NCBI GenBank assembly: GCA_017388605.1 | Contig: JAFPIE010000195.1 | Coordinates: 1 to 10,886 of the forward strand | DNA length: 10,886 bases | Source: Acholeplasmatales bacterium | Lineage (GTDB): Bacteria > Bacillota_I > Bacilli_A > Acholeplasmatales > Anaeroplasmataceae | Direction: 5' to 3' | Shown: in pieces, positions 1 to 6,277 of the stretch | Layout of the letters: each line of letters begins with the position of its first letter | How positions within the stretch are numbered: position 1 is the first letter of the stretch | Position numbers and translations under genes: made by a program | Notes under the pieces: generated by a model | What the model was told of the DNA's origin: nothing | The model's database searches: none | The model's input: the letters and a program-made list of their open reading frames with translations, nothing else

Positions 1-284
1 AATTAGAAATTTATTTAAAGAATAGATCAAATCATTTTGAAATACATCTTGAATTAAAGAACAAAACGGATTTATCTGATTTCGTTCAAATTATCAGAAA
101 ATTAGGTTTAATAATTGATGATATTGAAGCAAATCCTGCGTATGCAAATACTGGTTTATATGTATATACAATTTCATTATCCATTTATAGTAAAGAATTA
201 AAAAAATATAAAACTCATGCTGAAATAATTGAAGCATTACAATCCATTGATTATATTAGTCATATAGAAGAAATTAGCATGTAA
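1..284 (+). CDS. MgtC/SapB-family membrane protein, C-terminal fragment (5' end outside window)
   Basis: The reading frame is open from the window edge (first full codon at base 3) to TAA at 282-284, giving 93 C-terminal residues. What is seen is a soluble alpha/beta domain: a strand (FEIHLEL), a helix ending in IIRKLGL, further strands (LYVYTISLSIY), then a helix and final strand reading AEIIEALQSIDYISHIEEI. The helix + KLG + strand + 'EIIEAL..ID.I..IEE' layout resembles the ACT-like C-terminal domain of MgtC/SapB proteins, whose N-terminal membrane helices would lie upstream of the window. Family members are linked to Mg2+ limitation, membrane potential or acid stress, but many Bacillota copies have no known role. 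No membrane segment is visible in this fragment, so the assignment rests on the domain pattern alone. A terminator lies about 70 bases downstream. Confidence 0.5.
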   Translation, partial: LEIYLKNRSNHFEIHLELKNKTDLSDFVQIIRKLGLIIDDIEANPAYANTGLYVYTISLSIYSKELKKYKTHAEIIEALQSIDYISHIEEISM

Positions 285-353
285 AAAAAACGCCTCTCTA
301 AAATTTGAGGTTGTTTGTAGGTTGGTAACAACCAATCGTTTTAAAGATTTTGA

Positions 354-404
354 AAAAAAGGAAATCAATCTCGTCCAAAATATGGTTGGTAGATTTCCTT
401 TTTT
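354..404 (+). terminator. Intrinsic terminator, possibly bidirectional
   Basis: A perfect 13-bp inverted repeat pairs AAAAAAGGAAATC (354-366) with GATTTCCTTTTTT (392-404) around a 25-base loop. The A-run on the left and T-run on the right would let it work in both directions, although no minus-strand gene faces it here. It most likely ends transcription from the MgtC-like gene, whose stop codon is about 70 bases upstream. The loop is larger than usual. Confidence 0.7.
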
Positions 405-555
405 ATATGTCAAATAAGTCAAATGAAGTGACATTTTAAGTGACATATAATACTATAATAACGAATTTGGCTTTAGATTTAGTTTTTATAGACTTTCACT
501 TTATAACATAACAAGTGTAAAACTCAGGGAGAATACTTTTATTTCGAAAGAAATA

Positions 556-575
556 TGATATAATTCTTATGGAGG
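556..575 (+). promoter_or_regulatory. Extended -10 promoter and ribosome binding site of the 89-aa gene
   Basis: TGATATAAT (556-564) is a TG-extended, perfect TATAAT -10 box. No good -35 hexamer is seen at the expected spacing (536-541 is CTTTTA), which extended -10 promoters tolerate. GGAGG at 571-575 lies 10 bases before the ATG at 586. The TATAAT is so close to the ribosome binding site that the transcript leader would be very short. Confidence 0.65.
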
Positions 576-585
576 TTATATAAAA

Positions 586-855
586 ATGGACAAGAAGAAA
601 AAAGAAAAATTATATGATTTAGAGGGAAATGTAATCAATTTATACCAGGTTGTTGAGCTTAAAAAGGAATACACTGAAGAAGCATTCCCAGCTTATGGAT
701 ACTATGGTATTTTAGTTGTTACATTAGATGATGGAGATAAGATTTCTAATTTAAAGCTAAACATTGGACCAAAGGAATCATCCCTAGATGATGCTTATAG
801 AAATGTTCAAGCTAAGATTGATGAAATCAGAAGATTACTAGAAAAACTAGCTTAA
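586..855 (+). CDS. Hypothetical 89-residue cytoplasmic protein
   Basis: I do not recognise this family. The gene looks real because it has an extended -10 promoter, a GGAGG ribosome binding site, an ATG start and its own terminator just after the stop. The product is small, soluble and highly charged. A Lys-rich start (MDKKKKEK) is followed by a predicted beta-rich centre of about residues 17-60, including AYGYYGILVVTLDDGD. A C-terminal amphipathic helix of about residues 66-88 has regularly spaced leucines and isoleucines (VQAKIDEIRRLLEKL), suggesting self-association or partner binding. No signal peptide, membrane segment, metal-binding cysteines or nucleotide-binding motif is visible. It is transcribed on its own, so its neighbours give no functional hint. 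Confidence 0.8.
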   Translation: MDKKKKEKLYDLEGNVINLYQVVELKKEYTEEAFPAYGYYGILVVTLDDGDKISNLKLNIGPKESSLDDAYRNVQAKIDEIRRLLEKLA

Positions 856-858
856 GAG

Positions 859-884
859 AAAGACTGAAAAATCAGTCTTTTTTT
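859..884 (+). terminator. Intrinsic terminator after the 89-aa gene
   Basis: AAAGACTGA (859-867) pairs perfectly with TCAGTCTTT (872-880) across an AAAA loop, followed directly by more T residues to 884. This is a textbook Rho-independent terminator, starting four bases after the TAA stop. The next promoter begins within about 15 bases. Confidence 0.92.
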
Positions 885-897
885 AAGCATACGAATG

Positions 898-927
898 TGC
901 TATAATTCATTACAGACTAAAAGGAGG
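898..927 (+). promoter_or_regulatory. Extended -10 promoter and RBS of the ABC-F operon
   Basis: TGCTATAAT (898-906) is a TG-extended perfect -10 box. The -35 position (about 878-883) falls in the T-run of the preceding terminator and shows no TTGACA match. AAGGAGG at 921-927 is a full-strength ribosome binding site five bases before the ATG at 933. Confidence 0.7.
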
Positions 928-932
928 CTCTT

Positions 933-2675
933 ATGAATATTACATTTGATGATGTTTCATTTAAATATATCGAAAGAAAAATATTAGATCATGCCTCCTT
1001 TTCAATTACAGATTTAGATAAGGTTGGTATTGTTGGTGTAAATGGTACAGGAAAAACAACAATGCTAAAGCTTATTATGAAAGAGGAAATGCCCAATTCA
1101 GGGTCTATTATCCTTTCTGGTGGAATGAGAATAAATTATTTGAAGCAGGATCCTATATTTGATGAAAATAAGGATTTATTATCCATTGTCATGGAAGAAT
1201 CTACTAAGGAATATCCTGTTATAGAATATGAAGCCAAAAGCATTTTAACAAAGATGGGCTTTAGTGATTTAGGGGTTACAACCAAGCATTTTTCTGGTGG
1301 CCAAAGAAAAAGATTAGCCCTAGCTAAGGTATTAGTTACTCCATGTGATATTTTAATATTAGATGAGCCTACAAACCATTTAGATAATGAGCTTATTTTA
1401 TGGCTAGAAAAATATTTAATCAAATGGAAAAAGGGCTTATTAATGGTAACCCATGATCGATATTTCCTACAAAGGGTTTGTAATAAAATGATGGAATTAG
1501 ATTTTGGTAAAATCTATTTATATGATGCGAATTACGATTCCTTTTTAGCCTTAAAGGCAGAAAGATTAGAGGAAGAGGAAAAGGCATCGAAGCATCTAAA
1601 GCAAATCCTAAAATCCGAAAAGGAATGGATGGGAAGAGGAGTAGAGGCAAGAAGAACCAAGAATAAAGCTAGAATCGAACGCTTTAAGGCTTTAAGTGAA
1701 ATTGAATTTAATGAACAAAAGTCTATGGAATTTTCAAGCATGGAAACAAGGCTTGGTAAAAAGCTTATTTCCATGAAGCATGCCTCTAAGGCCTTTGGTG
1801 ATCATATATTATTCCAGGATTTTAGCTTTGATTTAGCTAAGGATGATATCATTGGTGTCGTAGGTGATAATGGCGCTGGAAAATCTACCTTATTCCGCAT
1901 TTTAATGGGGCTTGAGCCATTATCTAGTGGAGAGCTTATTAAGGGTGAAACCCTAAAAATAGGCTATTTTTCTCAGAATTTAGAATTGATTGACCCAGAA
2001 ATTAGAGTTATTGATTATATTAAGGATACAAAGAATATCATCGATACCCTAGAGGGTAAGATGGATGCAGAAACCCTACTTGAAAATTTCTTGTTTTCTA
2101 GGGATTTACAATACACGAAGGTAAAGATGTTATCGGGTGGAGAAAAAAGAAGATTACAGCTTGTAAAGGTTCTAATCGACAATCCGAATGTATTATTATT
2201 TGATGAGCCTACGAATGATTTAGATTTATATACCTTAGAAATATTAGAAAATTATTTAATGGATTTTAAAGGACCTATTTTAGTTGTATCTCACGATAGA
2301 TATTTCCTAGATAAAATATGTAATAAGCTATTTATTTTTAAAAATGGCTATATTGAGGAATCCTTATTATCCTTTAGTGAATACCTATCAAATAATGATT
2401 CTACTATTATAAAGGAAGAAACCATTAAAAAGGAAAAGCCTAAGGCAAACCGTATGCCAAGCGCACTTCGCCGTGAGCTTGAAGAGGCTGAAAAGAGGAT
2501 GCCTAAAATCGAAGAGAGAATCCGTGAAATAGAGAATGAATTAGAAGAGGCACAAACGGATTATAAAAAGCTAATGGAATTATCTTTAGAAAAGGATAAT
2601 TTATCTATGGAATATGATTCTTTAATGGAACGTTATTTTGAATTACTAGAAATAAAGGAGTCCTATAAGATATGA
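933..2675 (+). CDS. ABC-F family ATPase, Uup-like
   Basis: A soluble twin-ATPase protein of 580 residues with no membrane domain. ABC domain 1 has Walker A GVNGTGKT (35-42), signature SGGQ (121-124), Walker B ending LILDEPTNHLD (141-151; catalytic E145) and switch H174. ABC domain 2 has Walker A GDNGAGKST (311-319), signature SGGE (401-404), Walker B LLFDEPTNDLD (421-431; E425) and H454. The interdomain linker (about 205-260) carries a WMGRGVEARRTKNKAR-type segment, as in Uup proteins. A Lys/Glu-rich C-terminal tail (about 500-577) is predicted coiled coil, also Uup-like. All catalytic residues are present. ABC-F proteins bind the ribosomal E site and relieve stalls or assist assembly; Uup has also been tied to transposon excision and DNA or ribosome structure maintenance. 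Resistance ABC-Fs share this layout, but the linker here is short and Uup-type, so housekeeping translation support is more likely. It is the first gene of a three-gene operon. Confidence 0.93.
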   Translation: MNITFDDVSFKYIERKILDHASFSITDLDKVGIVGVNGTGKTTMLKLIMKEEMPNSGSIILSGGMRINYLKQDPIFDENKDLLSIVMEESTKEYPVIEYEAKSILTKMGFSDLGVTTKHFSGGQRKRLALAKVLVTPCDILILDEPTNHLDNELILWLEKYLIKWKKGLLMVTHDRYFLQRVCNKMMELDFGKIYLYDANYDSFLALKAERLEEEEKASKHLKQILKSEKEWMGRGVEARRTKNKARIERFKALSEIEFNEQKSMEFSSMETRLGKKLISMKHASKAFGDHILFQDFSFDLAKDDIIGVVGDNGAGKSTLFRILMGLEPLSSGELIKGETLKIGYFSQNLELIDPEIRVIDYIKDTKNIIDTLEGKMDAETLLENFLFSRDLQYTKVKMLSGGEKRRLQLVKVLIDNPNVLLFDEPTNDLDLYTLEILENYLMDFKGPILVVSHDRYFLDKICNKLFIFKNGYIEESLLSFSEYLSNNDSTIIKEETIKKEKPKANRMPSALRRELEEAEKRMPKIEERIREIENELEEAQTDYKKLMELSLEKDNLSMEYDSLMERYFELLEIKESYKI

Positions 2676-3199
2676 TGCATGAATATTATCAGGTTTATGA
2701 TAAAAACCTAAAGCCATGTAATTTATTAATAGAACGACCAAATCATGTACCCGACGGGTATTATTTTGGAATTGTAGATTGTGTTTGCTATAACCTAAGA
2801 AATGATTCCTTTTTAATGACAAAAAGAAGTAAGGATAAGCCTTATATGGCAGGACATTTAGAGGTGACTGTTGGCTGCATGCAGTATGGAGAGGAGCCTC
2901 TTAAATCCATTCAAAGAGAATTGCTGGAGGAAACTGGTATACGCCCAAATAAAATTGAGCTTTTTAAAACCTTTATATCCCATCATGCGATTGCACATAC
3001 CTTTGTTGCCATTTTAGATATTGATCCTGATTCTATCGTTTTACAAATGGGAGAAACAGATGCTTATTATTGGTTTAAGGAAGAAGAATTTAAAAGAATC
3101 TGGCAGGGTAGCTTAATAACTCAGGTTCAAAAGACCAGAATATCACCAAATATCGAAAAAATAATTGAACAAATAAAGGTGATGAAGAATGAACGATAA
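2672..3199 (+). CDS. Nudix hydrolase
   Basis: A 175-residue protein with a complete Nudix box GX5EX7REUXEEXGU: G68, E74, R82-E83-L84, E86-E87, G89-I90. The glutamates would bind Mg2+/Mn2+ for hydrolysis of a nucleoside diphosphate linked to another moiety. The N-terminal part (YDKNLKP, then a FLMTKRSKDKPYMAGHLEVTVG stretch split around residues 47-68) resembles the IPP-isomerase-like/YfcD group, whose natural substrates are poorly known. No second catalytic motif identifies a substrate, and there is no signal peptide, so it is cytoplasmic. The chosen ATG at 2672 overlaps the ABC-F stop (ATGA) and sits 11 bases after AAAGGAG (2654-2660). The alternative ATG at 2675 would be 14 bases away and is less favourable. 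Its pairing with an ABC-F gene suggests co-expression, not necessarily a shared pathway. Confidence 0.92.
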   Translation: MMHEYYQVYDKNLKPCNLLIERPNHVPDGYYFGIVDCVCYNLRNDSFLMTKRSKDKPYMAGHLEVTVGCMQYGEEPLKSIQRELLEETGIRPNKIELFKTFISHHAIAHTFVAILDIDPDSIVLQMGETDAYYWFKEEEFKRIWQGSLITQVQKTRISPNIEKIIEQIKVMKNER

Positions 3200-3716
3200 A
3201 AGAAACCTATACTTTGGAGTTATAGGGATGGTATTAGGCATTACCTTAGCACTTATTGGTATCCTATATTATGATTATTTCCTTCATGCAATTTGTATTG
3301 CTATTGGAATTGTTATCATACTTATGAACATATATCCTTTATTATTTTCCTTCAAGGAAATGAAATATAATAAAAGATTTGTATATATGTTTGTTACATC
3401 CCTTATATTTATTCTTTTAGGAATAGCCTTCATCATTAACCATGAAATGTATATTTCTATTGTTTTTGGTGTATTTTTAATCATCCTACCTATAATACGT
3501 ATTCTTTTAGCCAAAAACCATAAAATGCAAATTTATCATGAGGTTCCCTATATCCTTTTAGGCTTAGCATTAGCTTTAAATATATCTCATTTGATATTCC
3601 AAATTGCAATTGTAGCACTTGGTATATTACTTGCAATGTATAGTGGATTATATTTATTATTGATTGTATTTGGCAAAATAAAAAGAAATGATAATGAAGC
3701 AGAAGAGGCAAATTAA
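3189..3716 (+). CDS. Six-helix membrane protein, HdeD/DUF308-like
   Basis: A very hydrophobic 175-residue protein with about six transmembrane segments at residues 8-27, 33-54, 64-83, 87-108, 118-133 and 136-161. It has short polar loops and a charged C-terminal end (KIKRNDNEAEEAN). Size, helix count and the pattern of Gly-containing paired helices fit the HdeD/DUF308 group, small membrane proteins with no established biochemical activity in Gram-positives. The assignment is by architecture only. The start ATG lies inside the end of the Nudix gene (11-base overlap), preceded by AAGGTGAT at about 3177-3184, so translation is probably coupled. The stop codon lies in the loop of the operon terminator. 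Confidence 0.85.
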   Translation: MNDKRNLYFGVIGMVLGITLALIGILYYDYFLHAICIAIGIVIILMNIYPLLFSFKEMKYNKRFVYMFVTSLIFILLGIAFIINHEMYISIVFGVFLIILPIIRILLAKNHKMQIYHEVPYILLGLALALNISHLIFQIAIVALGILLAMYSGLYLLLIVFGKIKRNDNEAEEAN

Positions 3717-3729
3717 TGCCTCTTTTTTT
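3703..3729 (+). terminator. Operon terminator overlapping a stop codon
   Basis: AAGAGGCA (3703-3710) pairs with TGCCTCTT (3717-3724), followed by T residues to 3729. The six-base loop AATTAA contains the TAA stop (3714-3716), so the left arm is coding sequence. It closes the ABC-F/Nudix/membrane-protein operon. Confidence 0.9.
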
Positions 3730-3807
3730 CTCCTCTCAATTTGGTATAAATGCCTTTCATTATTACCCAAGTTGTTTCATTTTGTTTCTTAAAATCATAG
3801 TTATATC

Positions 3808-3829
3808 ACATTATGACATAAAATAATGT
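3808..3829. promoter_or_regulatory. Inverted repeat abutting the degV promoter (candidate operator)
   Basis: ACATTAT (3808-3814) and ATAATGT (3823-3829) form a perfect 7-bp inverted repeat with an 8-base spacer. It ends one base before the -35 hexamer. A second, overlapping dyad TTATG-A-CATAA occupies 3811-3821. I see no match to the FapR or FabT operator consensus sequences that I know. The position fits a repressor or activator site, but the AT-rich sequence makes chance possible. Confidence 0.35.
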
Positions 3830-3858
3830 TTGACAAGCTTTACATTTGTTGATATACT
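3830..3858 (+). promoter_or_regulatory. Sigma-A type promoter of the DegV gene
   Basis: TTGACA (3830-3835) and TATACT (3853-3858) are separated by 17 bases, a near-consensus housekeeping promoter and the best in the window. Transcription would start near 3865, giving a leader of about 40 bases. That leader contains a small GTCAG-TTT-CTGAC hairpin (3879-3891) and then the ribosome binding site AAGGAGG (3894-3900), six bases before the ATG. Confidence 0.88.
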
Positions 3859-3906
3859 ACAACCGAAACGGAGAGTTAGTCAGTTTCTGACATAAGGAGG
3901 TTTTTT

Positions 3907-4797
3907 ATGGCAAAAGTAGCAATTATTACAGATTCGAATAGTGGAATCACACAGAATGAAGCAAAGGAATTAGGAATTAGAGTTGTTCCTATGCCATTCA
4001 TGATTGATGGTGAGGAATATTTAGAGGATATAACATTAACACAAGAACAATTTTACGAAAAATTACAAGGAGAGGCTAATGTATGTACATCACAGCCTTC
4101 CATTGGATTTGTAAATTCTGTATGGGATGAGGCACTAGAATCCTATGATGAGGTAGTCTATATTCCTATGTCTAGTGGATTATCCAATTCCTGCCAAAGT
4201 GCTTTAGTTAGTGCTGAGGCAATGTATAAGGATAAGGTATTCGTTGTGGATGATCAAAGAATTTCTGTAACACAGCGTCAGCATACCCTAGATGCTATTA
4301 ATCTTGCAAAGAAGGGCTATAGTGGAAAAGAGATTAAAGAGATTTTAGAAAGAGAAAAATTTAATTCAGATATTTATATTACATTAGATACTCTTTATTA
4401 TTTAAAGAAGGGTGGAAGAATCACTCCTGCAGCTGCAGCCTTAGGTGGTTTATTAAAGTTAAAGCCTATTTTAACAATTAAGGGTGAAAAGCTTGATAAA
4501 TATAGAATGAGAAATCGTGATATGGATAATGCAAAGAAGATTATGATTTCTGCTTGTGAAGCATCCATCAATGGCTTTTTAAAGGATTTAGATGGTAGAA
4601 CCGATAATGTATTTATAGAGGTTGCCTATACAGGTACGGATAAGGGGCCTGTATTAGAATTTATTAAAGAAATAGAAGAGGTATTCCCTAATAGGCATAT
4701 TGATTGCAGCCCACTATCCTTATCTGTTTCTTGCCATATTGGTACAGGAGCACTTGCGATGGCCATATCTAAGGCTATTCCAGAACTTGAAGAATAA
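3907..4797 (+). CDS. DegV family fatty-acid-binding protein (FakB type)
   Basis: A 296-residue soluble protein matching the DegV fold along its length. It opens with VAIITDSNSGI, then a PMPFMIDGEEY strand, TSQPS (61-65), SSGLSNS (89-95), LYYLKKGGRI (163-172), a K-P-I-L-T strand and SCHIGTGALA (275-284). In FakB proteins the TSQPS Thr/Ser residues and the conserved His/Gly loop near the C terminus contact the carboxylate of one bound fatty acid. FakB presents that acid to the kinase FakA, giving acyl-phosphate for phospholipid synthesis from exogenous fatty acids. No fakA gene is in the window, and the chain specificity cannot be read from the sequence. It is monocistronic, with a strong promoter and terminator. 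The start is secure because AAGGAGG lies six bases upstream. Confidence 0.94.
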   Translation: MAKVAIITDSNSGITQNEAKELGIRVVPMPFMIDGEEYLEDITLTQEQFYEKLQGEANVCTSQPSIGFVNSVWDEALESYDEVVYIPMSSGLSNSCQSALVSAEAMYKDKVFVVDDQRISVTQRQHTLDAINLAKKGYSGKEIKEILEREKFNSDIYITLDTLYYLKKGGRITPAAAALGGLLKLKPILTIKGEKLDKYRMRNRDMDNAKKIMISACEASINGFLKDLDGRTDNVFIEVAYTGTDKGPVLEFIKEIEEVFPNRHIDCSPLSLSVSCHIGTGALAMAISKAIPELEE

Positions 4798-4804
4798 CAA
4801 AATT

Positions 4805-4830
4805 GAGCCAAGTTATTTGGCTCTTTTTTT
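4805..4830 (+). terminator. Intrinsic terminator after the DegV gene
   Basis: GAGCCAA (4805-4811) pairs with TTGGCTC (4817-4823) across a GTTAT loop, followed by seven T residues (4824-4830). It lies eight bases after the TAA stop. Confidence 0.93.
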
Positions 4831-4871
4831 AAAACATAGTTTTTATATTAAGTGATAAAAATGGCTTTTTC

Positions 4872-4918
4872 TTGTTTACATATAAAAAATATAGTATAAT
4901 ACAACATAAGTTGAGGTG
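4872..4918 (+). promoter_or_regulatory. Promoter and RBS of the ktr operon
   Basis: TTGTTT (4872-4877), a 17-base spacer and a perfect TATAAT (4895-4900) form a plausible sigma-A promoter. GAGGTG (4913-4918) is a ribosome binding site six bases before ATG 4925. The remaining space between the DegV terminator and the -10 box is only about 60 bases, so no leader riboswitch fits ahead of this operon. Confidence 0.68.
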
Positions 4919-4924
4919 TTGGAT

Positions 4925-6277
4925 ATGAAAAACAAAAAGATTCATCCCTACGTTATAATTATTGTAAGCTTTTTAAGTATTATTGTAGCTGGAACAATTC
5001 TTTTGGTTATGCCATTTACAACAAAGGATTTTCATTCCATTGGATTTGTAGATTCTCTATTTATGGCAACAAGTGCTGTATGTGTTACAGGTCTTGCGAC
5101 AAATAGTGTTACAAATTTTACGATTTATGGAAAAATTGTTATGGTAATACTTATGGAAATAGGAGGATTATCCTTCATTACAATCGCTATATTTTTCTAT
5201 ACGATGATTGGTGCTAAAATTGGAGTTTCCAATAGATTCTTACTTAGAGAGGCATTAAATCAATCCTCTGTATCTGGTTTAATACCACTTGTTAGAAAAA
5301 TTGTTATAATATCATTTTCTGTTCAAATATTATGTGCTGGAATTAATATGTTTTCCTTCGTCAATTATTTCGATAATTGGTGGGATGCATTAGGAGTATC
5401 CTTATTCCATTCTGCATCGGCATTCAATAATGCAGGATTTGATATTTTTGGAGATTTAGGTGAGGATTCCTTAATCCGCTTTAAGGATGATATTTTAGTA
5501 AATATGACAACAATATCTATGATTATCATTGGATCCTGTGGATTTGTTGTATTAGATGATATTTTTAAAAAGAAATTTAAATGGAAGAGGTTTTCTCTTC
5601 ATTCTAAGATAGCTATTGTTACTACATTATTCTTAATCTTTGGTGGTGCATTATTTATTAAAGCAACACTAAGAGATCCAGATTTTACATGGCTTCAGGC
5701 ACTCTTCGGGTCAGTAACCTGTAGAACTGCAGGCTTTACAACCTACAATTTAGCCAATTTAAAGGATTATCCTGGAGCTTATTTAATATATACTGTATTA
5801 ATGCTTATTGGTGCATCCCCCTGTGGTACTGGTGGTGGTGTTAAAACAACAACTTTAGCCGTTGTTTTAATTGCGATTGTGTTCTATGCAAGAGGTAAAA
5901 GTGCAAGAGCCTTCGGAAGAAAAATATCCAATGAGCAAATATTCAAGGCGTTTGTTTTAATTGGTATGTGTGTAATTATTGTATTCTTAGGTACCTTCTT
6001 AGTAAGTGTCGTACAGACAGATAGAACCTTAGCAGGTACAACAGAAACGTATGGTATGCAAGAAATCCTATTTGAGGTTGCGAGTGCATTCTCAACAACA
6101 GGATTATCTATGGGTATTACCACAAGCTTAAATGCTGGAAGTAGAATTATATTATGCTTTATTATGTTCTTTGGTAGACTTGGCCCATTAACGATCATTG
6201 GTGTAGTGAATAAGAACTGGCTTGGTGCTTCAAAAGAAGAGATAAAATATGTAGAGGAGAATGTGATTATAGGATGA
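4925..6277 (+). CDS. ktrB: Potassium uptake channel subunit, KtrB/TrkH family
   Basis: A polytopic membrane protein that passes K+ (Na+-coupled in some relatives) through a pore built from four covalently joined M1-P-M2 repeats. All four selectivity-filter segments are visible, numbered from the chosen start: VTGL (G56), NNAGF (G171), RTAGF (G270) and STTGL (G393). Each has its key glycine. The third repeat's second helix is broken by PCGTGGGVKTTT (299-310), the intramembrane gating loop of Ktr/Trk proteins. At 450 residues it has KtrB rather than the longer TrkH size. The frame could open at GTG 4916, but GAGGTG would then overlap the start; ATG 4925 has six-base spacing and is preferred. 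The next gene, KtrA, overlaps it by ATGA, as expected for the channel and its gating ring. Confidence 0.94.
   Translation: MKNKKIHPYVIIIVSFLSIIVAGTILLVMPFTTKDFHSIGFVDSLFMATSAVCVTGLATNSVTNFTIYGKIVMVILMEIGGLSFITIAIFFYTMIGAKIGVSNRFLLREALNQSSVSGLIPLVRKIVIISFSVQILCAGINMFSFVNYFDNWWDALGVSLFHSASAFNNAGFDIFGDLGEDSLIRFKDDILVNMTTISMIIIGSCGFVVLDDIFKKKFKWKRFSLHSKIAIVTTLFLIFGGALFIKATLRDPDFTWLQALFGSVTCRTAGFTTYNLANLKDYPGAYLIYTVLMLIGASPCGTGGGVKTTTLAVVLIAIVFYARGKSARAFGRKISNEQIFKAFVLIGMCVIIVFLGTFLVSVVQTDRTLAGTTETYGMQEILFEVASAFSTTGLSMGITTSLNAGSRIILCFIMFFGRLGPLTIIGVVNKNWLGASKEEIKYVEENVIIG

Larger units (their letters stand above)
285..585. other. Non-coding interval between the MgtC-like gene and the 89-aa gene
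   Basis: No credible gene is seen on either strand. Going left to right, the stretch holds a weak hairpin CCTC/GAGG (293-296 with 307-310), a GTAA-tetraloop hairpin GGTTG/CAACC (320-324 with 329-333), the strong terminator stem at 354-404, an AAGTGACAT direct repeat (426-434 and 438-446), two TATAAT hexamers (446-451 and 454-459) without a good -35, and the promoter of the next gene. The octamer GGTTGGTA occurs twice (320-327 and 384-391). A small transcribed RNA ending at the terminator is conceivable but not demonstrated. Confidence 0.5.

Noticed and set aside
237..446. Minus-strand open frame of 69 codons over the terminator region
   Set aside because: It runs through the terminator hairpin and the end of the MgtC-like gene, has no ribosome binding site or recognisable content, and reflects AT-rich non-coding sequence.
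933..2675. ABC-F protein as an antibiotic-resistance determinant (Msr/Vga/Lsa/OptrA-like)
   Set aside because: The interdomain linker is short and carries the Uup-type ARRTKNKAR segment, and there is a Uup-like coiled-coil tail. No resistance or mobile context is present.
3879..3891. Leader hairpin GTCAG-TTT-CTGAC as a riboswitch or thermosensor for the DegV gene
   Set aside because: Only 5 bp, it leaves the ribosome binding site at 3894-3900 free, and no aptamer-like conservation is visible.
4798..4924. A c-di-AMP (ydaO) riboswitch ahead of the ktr operon
   Set aside because: KtrAB genes often have one, but after the DegV terminator fewer than 100 bases remain and the promoter -10 box is only about 25 bases from the start codon. 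No ydaO-like conserved segments are seen.
4916..4924. GTG at 4916 as the ktrB start
   Set aside because: The GTG is part of the ribosome binding site GAGGTG. ATG 4925 has proper six-base spacing and gives the normal KtrB N terminus.
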